A stretch of DNA of 12,395 bases from an uncultured Campylobacter sp. Lineage in GTDB: Bacteria > Campylobacterota > Campylobacteria > Campylobacterales > Campylobacteraceae. Position numbers and translations under genes: made by a program. The stretch covers positions 1 through 12,395 of the forward strand of contig CAJPSJ010000029.1 in assembly GCA_905373295.1 (NCBI GenBank), in the 5' to 3' direction. This document shows positions 7,602 to 12,395 of this stretch, in pieces. How positions within the stretch are numbered: the first letter of the stretch is position 1; each line of letters opens with the position of its first letter. The notes beneath the pieces were generated by a model. That model ran no database searches, was not told where the DNA came from, and saw only the letters and a list, made by a program, of their open reading frames with translations.

Positions 7602-8037
7602 TAGCCACCTCTATCTCAAATTTAGCGCTTATGCCGTGCTTTAGCTTGGCATTTACATCGTAGATCCCGGTCGTTTTGATAGCCTCGGTTTCTAAAATTT
7701 TCTTATCGATTTCGATCCCTTTTTGCTCTTTTAGCGCGGTTGCGATCTCATCTTTGGTCACCGAGCCGAAAAGCGCGCCGCTCTCGCCCGTCTGCTTTTC
7801 GATCTTTACGCGGATCTTAGCTAGCTCCTCGGCCAGTTTTTGCAAGCTTGCAACCTCGTATTTTTCTAGCTCGGCTTGCTTTTTCTTATCCGCTTCAAAT
7901 TTACGCAAAACCTCAGTCGTAGCGGCTTTGGCGTAGCCTTTGCCGATTAGGAAGTTATTGCCGTAGCCGTCCTTGACCTCCTTTACCTCGCCCGCCTTTC
8001 CGAGCCCCTTAACGTCTTTGATCAATAATACTTTCAT
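7594..8037 (-). CDS. rplI: 50S ribosomal protein L9
   Basis: The 147-residue protein begins [18 protein letters not shown] and continues with the conserved L9 sequence [14 protein letters not shown] long charged helix (about 45-75) links the N-terminal rRNA-binding domain to the C-terminal domain, as in the family. AAGGA lies 7 bases before the ATG. It is the first gene of the rplI-hslV-hslU unit, a gene order typical of Campylobacterota. A promoter-like AT-rich palindrome lies about 30 bases upstream. Confidence 0.97.
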   Translation of the reverse strand: MKVLLIKDVKGLGKAGEVKEVKDGYGNNFLIGKGYAKAATTEVLRKFEADKKKQAELEKYEVASLQKLAEELAKIRVKIEKQTGESGALFGSVTKDEIATALKEQKGIEIDKKILETEAIKTTGIYDVNAKLKHGISAKFEIEVASV

Positions 8038-8065
8038 CCATTATCCTTTTAAATTTAGCTTTAAA

Positions 8066-8082
8066 TTTATAAAATTTTATAA
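8066..8082 (-). promoter_or_regulatory. AT-rich 16-bp palindrome with candidate -10 element for rplI
   Basis: TTATAAAATTTTATAA (8067-8082) is a perfect palindrome. On the minus strand it holds two TATAAA boxes (8081-8076 and 8071-8066). Either would give a leader of about 20-30 bases before the rplI ATG at 8037. No clear -35 is visible because the GC-rich hairpin 8083-8138 lies directly upstream. Confidence 0.4.
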
Positions 8083-8138
8083 GCGGCGCGGGCGGATCTG
8101 AAATTTAGTGAAATTTTATGAAATTCGCCCGCAGCCGC
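8083..8138 (-). terminator. GC-rich hairpin between argG and rplI, possible terminator
   Basis: On the plus strand, arms GCGGCGCGGGCGGAT (8083-8097) and ATTCGCCCGCAGCCGC (8123-8138) pair as 5 bp, a one-base bulge, 7 bp, one mismatch and 2 bp, around an AT-rich loop of 25 bases. On the minus strand the stem is followed by TTATAAAATTTTAT. That would suit argG termination, but the T-run is interrupted. Confidence 0.45.
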
Positions 8139-8175
8139 TCGCACTTTTTCGATAAATTTTAAAATTTCGTTTTGT

Positions 8176-8208
8176 GAAATTTGCCCGTCCGCCCTGCGGC
8201 AAAATTTC
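8176..8208 (-). terminator. Hairpin just after the argG stop codon
   Basis: GAAATTTGCC (8176-8185) pairs with GGCAAAATTTC (8198-8208) with one bulged base around a 12-base loop. It begins two bases after the argG stop. The stem is AT-rich at its base and no long T-run follows, so it may act with the stronger hairpin 50 bases further on. Confidence 0.35.
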
Positions 8209-8210
8209 AG

Positions 8211-9431
8211 CTAAAGCTTGCGTCCATTCTTGCCTGCGATGATAAATCTTAGCGCGCTTAGCTTGATAAATCCGTCGCCGTCTTTTTGATTGAAAACCTT
8301 GTCCTCTTCAAACGTCACAAAATCTGTATTAAACAAGCTATCGCTCTTGCTCTCCCTGCCCAGCACGGTCACGTTGCCCTTATAAAGCTCTAGCTTAACC
8401 TTGCCGTTTACGTGCTCTTGGGATTTGTTTATCAGCTCTTGAAGCAGCAAGCGCTCCGGGCTAAACCAAAAACCGTTGTAGATGAGCTCGGCGTAGCGCG
8501 GCATTAGATCGTCTTTTAGATGCGCCGCACCGCGATCTAGCGTGATGCTCTCGATCGCGCGGTGAGCCTTTAGCATGATCGTGCCGCCCGGAGTTTCGTA
8601 GCAGCCGCGACTCTTCATGCCGACGTAGCGGTTTTCAACAAGATCAAGCCTGCCGATGCCGTTTTTAGCGCCAAGCTCGTTAAGCGCAGCTAGCATTTCG
8701 TGCGGCTTAAGCGCCTTGCCGTTTAGCTTTACGGGATCGCCGTGTTTGTATTCGATCTCGATGATCTCGCTCTTATCTGGCGCATTTTTAGGGCTTACGG
8801 TCCATCGCCACATATCCTCTTCAGGCGCATGGGCGGGATCTTCCAGCACCAAGCCCTCGTAGGAGATGTGAAGGATATTCGCATCCATCGAATACGGCGA
8901 CTTGCCGGGCTTTGAAGCGATATCGATGCCGTTTTTCTTAGCGTAAGCAAGCAGCTTCTCGCGAGAGTTCAGATCCCACAGCCTCCACGGCGCAATCACC
9001 TTAATATCGGGATTTAGCGCATATGCGCCAAGCTCGAAGCGAACTTGGTCGTTACCCTTACCGGTCGCACCGTGGCTTATGGCGTCCGCGCCGGTTTTTT
9101 TAGCAATTTCAACTAGCTTTTTAGCAATCAACGGGCGCGCGATCGATGTGCCTAAAAGATACTCGCCCTCATAGACGGCATTTGCGCGAAACATCGGAAA
9201 TACGTAATCGCGCACAAATTCCTCGCGCAGATCCTCTACGAATATATTTTCCTTTTTGATGCCCAGTTTCACAGCTTTGTTTTTGATCGGCTCCAAATCC
9301 TCATTCTGACCGATATCTGCGGTGAAAGTCACCACATCGCAGCCGTAAGTATCGCCGAGCCACTTTAAAATAATGCTAGTATCTAGTCCTCCGGAATACG
9401 CCAAAACGACCTTTTTTACATCTTTTGCCAT
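8211..9431 (-). CDS. argG: Argininosuccinate synthase
   Basis: From the ATG at 9431 the protein has 406 residues, the usual length. It joins citrulline and aspartate using ATP, the next-to-last step of arginine synthesis in the cytoplasm. The N-terminus [20 protein letters not shown] contains the PP-loop (AYSGGLDTS). Further marks are [26 protein letters not shown] and [22 protein letters not shown] lies about 7 bases before this ATG. The open frame runs on upstream to 9731, but that part lies opposite the S4 and tsaE genes and is not ArgG-like. Hairpins on its downstream side and its own promoter-like region suggest a single-gene transcript. Confidence 0.97.
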   Translation of the reverse strand: MAKDVKKVVLAYSGGLDTSIILKWLGDTYGCDVVTFTADIGQNEDLEPIKNKAVKLGIKKENIFVEDLREEFVRDYVFPMFRANAVYEGEYLLGTSIARPLIAKKLVEIAKKTGADAISHGATGKGNDQVRFELGAYALNPDIKVIAPWRLWDLNSREKLLAYAKKNGIDIASKPGKSPYSMDANILHISYEGLVLEDPAHAPEEDMWRWTVSPKNAPDKSEIIEIEYKHGDPVKLNGKALKPHEMLAALNELGAKNGIGRLDLVENRYVGMKSRGCYETPGGTIMLKAHRAIESITLDRGAAHLKDDLMPRYAELIYNGFWFSPERLLLQELINKSQEHVNGKVKLELYKGNVTVLGRESKSDSLFNTDFVTFEEDKVFNQKDGDGFIKLSALRFIIAGKNGRKL

Positions 9432-9460
9432 CTCAAATCCTTTACGTAAAATTTGGCGAA

Positions 9461-9466
9461 ATTCTA
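9461..9466 (-). promoter_or_regulatory. Candidate -10 element of argG
   Basis: The minus strand reads CTATTTTTGGTAGAATTTCG, with TAGAAT matching five of six bases of TATAAT. The T-rich run plus G before it is typical of Campylobacter sigma70 promoters, which usually lack a firm -35. Transcription would start near 9455, about 24 bases before the ATG. The same TAGAATTT word recurs before the beta-propeller gene. Confidence 0.5.
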
Positions 9467-9519
9467 CCAAAAATAGTTTAATAGTTGCTTTTAAGGCAAA
9501 TATCGCTAAACTCACGCCT

Positions 9520-9765
9520 ATGAGAATCGATAAATTTTTAAACGCAGTCAATATCACCAAGCGCCGCGCCATCAGCGAAGATATGTGCAAAAGCGGCGTC
9601 GTAGCCGTAAACGGCGCGGTAGCAAAGCCCGCCAAAGAGCTTAAAATCGGCGACGTAATCACGATAAGCTTTTTAGATAAAAAACAAAGCTTTAAAGTCC
9701 TAGCCTTTCCTAGCGCGAAAAATACACCCAAAAGCGAGCAGGCGAAGTATGTCCAAGAGCTTTGA
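9520..9765 (+). CDS. Small S4-domain RNA-binding protein (Hsp15/HslR-like)
   Basis: The 81-residue protein starts [20 protein letters not shown], a standard S4 RNA-binding motif. The turn [23 protein letters not shown] (about 27-49) closes the domain. A short basic tail follows. It matches the gene I remember as Cj0667 in C. jejuni, in the same place between argG and tsaE. Proteins of this type bind rRNA or stalled 50S subunits; the exact target here is unknown. I chose the ATG at 9520 because the S4 fold starts there. There is no clear Shine-Dalgarno sequence in the 15 bases before it, so initiation may be leaderless or weak. The end overlaps tsaE by 17 bases. Confidence 0.88.
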   Translation: MRIDKFLNAVNITKRRAISEDMCKSGVVAVNGAVAKPAKELKIGDVITISFLDKKQSFKVLAFPSAKNTPKSEQAKYVQEL

Positions 9766-10156
9766 ACTCATCTGCGGCGAGGATGAAATTTCACGCCTCG
9801 TGCAGGCTCTGCCAAAAAGCGGCATAATCTTGCTCATCGGCAATCTTGCTAGCGGCAAAACGACTCTTGCGCGCGCGATCGTGCGGGCTCACGGATTAGA
9901 CGAGCACGTGAGCTCGCCTACGTTTTCGATCATGCAAAACTATGGCGAAATTTATCATTACGACATCTACAACGGCGGCTGTGAGGGGATTTTAAAAAAC
10001 GGACTATTTGAAAATTTATTTGAAGAGGGGCTTCATCTGATCGAATGGGCGGATGAAAATTTGATAAATTTACTTAAAAAATATGAGCTTGATTTTTGCG
10101 TAGTGAGGATCATGCCGCACGCGCAAGGGCGAAAATACGAGGTAAGCTATGCATAA
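9749..10156 (+). CDS. tsaE: TsaE, ATPase for tRNA t6A37 modification
   Basis: The 135-residue protein works with TsaB and TsaD to place threonylcarbamoyl-adenosine at position 37 of ANN-decoding tRNAs. Walker A is GNLASGKT (31-38), followed by SSPTF (55-59), HYDIY (70-74) and LIEWAD (97-102), all signature motifs of the family, in the expected order. Length is slightly short but complete. The start lies inside the end of the S4 gene (GCAGGCGAAG upstream serves as a weak ribosome site). The end overlaps lptB by 8 bases (ATGCATAA). Confidence 0.94.
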   Translation: MSKSFELICGEDEISRLVQALPKSGIILLIGNLASGKTTLARAIVRAHGLDEHVSSPTFSIMQNYGEIYHYDIYNGGCEGILKNGLFENLFEEGLHLIEWADENLINLLKKYELDFCVVRIMPHAQGRKYEVSYA

Positions 10157-10871
10157 ACTGGAAGTCAGGGGTCTTAAAAAAACCATAAAAAGCACGCCGA
10201 TCATTAAGGGCATCTCGCTAGAACTTTACAATGGCGAGATCGTGGGGCTGCTAGGGCCCAATGGCGCGGGCAAAACCACGACGTTTTATATGATCTGCGG
10301 GCTGATAAGCGCTAGCGGTGGCGATATCTTGCTTAATGAAAATAGCATCGCAAAGGTTCCGCTTCACAAGCGCGCCAAGCTCGGCATAGGCTACCTACCG
10401 CAGGAAAGTAGCGTTTTTAAGGAACTTAGCGTTGAGGAAAATTTAATGCTCGCTGCGGAGATTACCTATAAAAACAAGGCCGAAGCCTCACGAAAGGTCG
10501 ATGAGATGCTAAATCTGCTCAATATCGAGCCGATCAGATTGCGCAAAGGCGTAAGCCTAAGCGGCGGCGAGCGCAGACGCTGCGAGATCGCGCGAAGCCT
10601 GATAATAACGCCGAAATTTTTGCTTTTGGACGAGCCGTTTGCAGGCGTCGATCCGATCGCCGTTAACGACATCCAAAGCATCGTGCGCGATTTAAGCGAT
10701 CTTGGCATCGGCGTGCTCATCACCGATCACAACGTCCGCGAAACGCTTGCGATCTGCGACCGTGCCTACGTCATCAAAGACGGCGAGCTGTTCGCCGGCG
10801 GCACCGCAAAAGAGATAGCTAACGATCCGAATGTCCGTAAATTCTACCTCGGCGAGGATTTTAGCATCTAA
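10149..10871 (+). CDS. lptB: LptB, ATPase of the LPS export ABC transporter
   Basis: The 240-residue ABC ATPase powers LptFG, which pulls lipopolysaccharide from the inner membrane toward the Lpt bridge. Walker A is GPNGAGKT (36-43), Q-loop Q85 sits in YLPQESSVF, the signature is LSGGERRR (137-144), Walker B FLLLDE (157-162) continues as PFAGVDP, and the H-loop His is in ITDHNVRET (194). These match LptB closely, including ERRR and the FAGVDPIAV stretch. GAGG lies 7 bases before the ATG inside the tsaE end. In C. jejuni rpoN follows directly; here a 762-base non-coding stretch follows instead. Confidence 0.95.
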   Translation: MHKLEVRGLKKTIKSTPIIKGISLELYNGEIVGLLGPNGAGKTTTFYMICGLISASGGDILLNENSIAKVPLHKRAKLGIGYLPQESSVFKELSVEENLMLAAEITYKNKAEASRKVDEMLNLLNIEPIRLRKGVSLSGGERRRCEIARSLIITPKFLLLDEPFAGVDPIAVNDIQSIVRDLSDLGIGVLITDHNVRETLAICDRAYVIKDGELFAGGTAKEIANDPNVRKFYLGEDFSI

Positions 10872-10950
10872 GTCAGCCAGAGCGCTTTGGATTTTCACTT
10901 CCCGCTTCGGCGCGCGCGGTTAAATTCTATAATTTAAGTTTTGCGATTTA

Positions 10951-10992
10951 AAATTCAAGTGTACGGCTGCGATTAGTCATGCACTTGAATTT
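10951..10992. repeat. Perfect 11-bp inverted repeat downstream of lptB
   Basis: AAATTCAAGTG (10951-10961) and CACTTGAATTT (10982-10992) are exact reverse complements. Two more inner pairs (one G-U) extend the stem to 13 and leave a 16-base loop. It lies 80 bases after the lptB stop. TTAAATTTTTG follows a few bases later on the plus strand, so it could be a weak terminator or an RNA hairpin. Confidence 0.7.
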
Positions 10993-11596
10993 CGCGTATT
11001 AAATTTTTGAAAAGTAGCTAGGTTCGTTTTAAAATTTTTAAATTTCAAAAGGTGTTTTGTGCACTGCAAATTTTAAATAATTTTTGCGGCAGGTTCTCTT
11101 TTCGCGACCGCAATTTACACCCGTGGTACATAAAATTTAAATCGCATTTTAATCACACTTTGTTTAAATTAAATCAAATTTTAAAGCGGAAGCGTCTTTA
11201 AACGTAACGCTTTCATCTGCGCATCAAAATCACGCCCACAATTTGCAAAAGAATATCCGCTCGTAGAATTAAAATTTTAAAGCAACTGCCTAAATAAATT
11301 ACGTATGCGAAACTTGCGATCCGCGCGATGTGGCTAAATTTTACAGCGTAATTCCGCGAGTGATGGCATAAACTAAAGCGCACACAAAACCTACTCGCTT
11401 CAGCTTCGACGCATCAAATTAAAAGCGACGCACGAAGCAAGGCCTTCCGACCCGCTAGAATTTTGCCGATTAAGCCGCCTTGTTTAATTAAAATTACACT
11501 TTTATTTGCTCTGCGGGTTTAAATTTCGCTCATCTTAAAGCTCGCCGCGGAGTTTAAAATTTTAACCAGACGTCCAGCGCTTTCGGTTTAAATTTT

Positions 11597-11613
11597 AAAA
11601 TTCTTAGAATTTT
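11597..11613 (+). promoter_or_regulatory. Palindrome overlapping candidate -10 of the beta-propeller gene
   Basis: AAAATTCTTAGAATTTT is a perfect palindrome with 8-base arms around one central base. It contains TAGAAT (11605-11610), a fair -10 hexamer identical to that of argG. The RNA would start near 11617 and include the ribosome site AAGGAG (11623-11628). Its symmetry and place fit an operator. Confidence 0.4.
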
Positions 11614-11633
11614 GGCGAGATCAAGGAGAGATT

Positions 11634-12395
11634 ATGAAAAAAATTCTACTTTCGTGCGCCTTGGCGGGCGCGCTTTTTGGCCTAGAGATCGACGGATTTA
11701 GCGCACCTAGCGGTTCGCTCATTACCGATGACGCTTTTTATATCGCAAATCGTGGCAGTAGTGAAGATCCACAAGAGCGCGACGGCTTCATCAGCCGCAT
11801 AGTAAAAAACTCGGGTGTCGTTGAGACAAATTTTATAGACGATCTGGTAAATCCTGGCGGAATGGCGCAGATCGGCGACGTGCTCTACGTGTGCGATCTG
11901 GATGCGATCAGAGGCTTTAGCAAAGGTCAGGAGGTTTTTAATCTAAAAATCGAGGGAGCGCAGGCCTTAAACGACGTCGTAGCGCTCGGTAGCGAGGTTT
12001 TGCTCGCAAGCGATCCCGCGCGTGGGACGATCTGGCGCATCGACTTGCTCTCGCGCACCGCGGATGAGTTTGCGCGCATTGATCCATCGCTAGGCAGCCC
12101 AAACGGACTTTTGGCTAAAGGCGACAAGCTTCTGATCACCACCTTCGATCTTGGCGGAAAGGTTCCTGGGCGCGTGCTAAGCATGGATCTGAAATCCCGC
12201 GAAATTTCGATCTTTGCGGATATGAAGGGGGTTTTCTACGGCATAGCGCGCGGAAAAAACTGCGAAATTTTAGTTAGCGACTGGGGTGAGGATCTTTTAA
12301 GCGGTAAAATTTGGCGTATCGATGCAAACGGACAGATACGCAAAATAAACCTCGGCGCGATGCAAAGACCTGCGGACATCTCAAGCGACGGCAAA
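11634..12395 (+). CDS. Exported beta-propeller-like protein (SMP-30/NHL type), 5' 254 codons, cut by window edge
   Basis: The frame is open from the ATG at 11634 to the window end. AAGGAG lies 5 bases before the start. The N-terminus MKKILLSCALAGALFG is a short signal peptide, so the product should be periplasmic. The rest shows repeated blade-like units: GSLITDDAFYIANRG, NPGGMAQIGDVLYVCDLDAI, LNDVVALGSEVLLASDP, TIWRIDLLSRT, SPNGLLAKGDKLLITTF, GILVSDWG-type ends and GKIWRIDANG near the window edge. These fit a six-bladed SMP-30/gluconolactonase or NHL-type propeller. No substrate can be named. Cys8 is too near the N-terminus for a convincing lipoprotein signal. It stands alone, with its own promoter-like region and a long gap upstream. 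Confidence 0.75.
   Translation, partial: MKKILLSCALAGALFGLEIDGFSAPSGSLITDDAFYIANRGSSEDPQERDGFISRIVKNSGVVETNFIDDLVNPGGMAQIGDVLYVCDLDAIRGFSKGQEVFNLKIEGAQALNDVVALGSEVLLASDPARGTIWRIDLLSRTADEFARIDPSLGSPNGLLAKGDKLLITTFDLGGKVPGRVLSMDLKSREISIFADMKGVFYGIARGKNCEILVSDWGEDLLSGKIWRIDANGQIRKINLGAMQRPADISSDGK

Larger units (their letters stand above)
10872..11633 (+). other. 762-base stretch without a recognisable gene
   Basis: All six frames are broken by stops at short intervals. I see no tRNA, no known structural RNA and no clear gene remnant. Contents: a perfect 11-bp inverted repeat (10951-10992); a weaker hairpin with arms near 11186-11213 (GGAAGCGT with ACGCTTTC); a GCTTCG/CGAAGC pair around a doubled CGACGCA near 11405-11438; about 17 RAATTY sites; and, at its right end, the promoter-like palindrome of the next gene. 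Confidence 0.65.

Noticed and set aside
9373..9519. Upstream extension of the S4-domain frame
   Set aside because: It lies antisense to the argG start and crosses the divergent promoter; the S4 fold begins at the ATG at 9520.
9432..9731. Upstream extension of the argG frame by 100 codons
   Set aside because: It runs antisense to the S4 and tsaE genes, is unlike ArgG, and the ATG at 9431 has a good ribosome site and the conserved N-terminus.
10466..10898. Minus-strand open frames opposite lptB
   Set aside because: They are antisense shadows with no ribosome site and no family resemblance; lptB on the plus strand is certain.
11330..11371. Possible rpoN remnant: a frame reading VAKFYSVIPRV, loosely like the RpoN box VAKYRE...IP
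   Set aside because: The residues before it do not resemble RpoN, the preceding RR/T residues are missing, and the match is short enough to be chance.

Overview
The window comes from a member of the genus Campylobacter (Campylobacterota). The block era - hslU - hslV - rplI - argG on the minus strand, facing a small S4-domain gene - tsaE - lptB on the plus strand, is the order I remember from C. jejuni (Cj0661c to Cj0669). Base composition is too GC-rich for C. jejuni (about 40% in the left third, about 53% in sampled lines of the housekeeping genes). That points to a higher-GC oral-type species such as C. gracilis, C. showae, C. rectus or C. curvus. The sequence alone does not decide the species.

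Region 1 (1-4372, minus strand) is a natural-transformation / type IV pilus-like operon of five tightly coupled genes. In transcription order these are a GspL-like protein (PilM- and PilN-like parts in one chain), a PilO/GspM-like protein, a PilP/GspC-like periplasmic protein (candidate CtsR), the outer-membrane secretin CtsD, and the start of the P-loop ATPase CtsP, cut by the window edge. Together they would span the envelope from cytoplasm to outer membrane. Their order matches mshI-mshJ-mshK-mshL-mshM of MSHA pilus operons. A candidate promoter with a perfect TTGACA overlaps the era stop codon.

Region 2 (4369-9431, minus strand) is housekeeping: era (ribosome assembly GTPase), hslU and hslV (ATP-dependent protease), rplI (ribosomal protein L9) and argG (argininosuccinate synthase). 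rplI-hslV-hslU overlap and look co-transcribed. argG and era are set off by non-coding gaps of 170 and 498 bases that carry hairpins, palindromes and a very high density of RAATTY sites.

Region 3 (9520-10871, plus strand) is an overlapping three-gene operon: an S4 RNA-binding protein, tsaE (tRNA t6A modification) and lptB (LPS export ATPase). A divergent promoter region of 88 bases separates it from argG.

Region 4 (10872-12395) starts with a 762-base stretch without any gene I can recognise, where C. jejuni has rpoN. It ends with the first 254 codons of an exported beta-propeller-like protein that runs off the window.

The most interesting points are the MSHA-like layout of the transformation operon and its junction with era, the RAATTY-saturated gaps (RAATTY is the methylation mark needed for DNA uptake in C. 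jejuni), paired inverted repeats in the hslU-era gap, and the absence of rpoN next to lptB. I saw no tRNA, rRNA, CRISPR array or insertion sequence.
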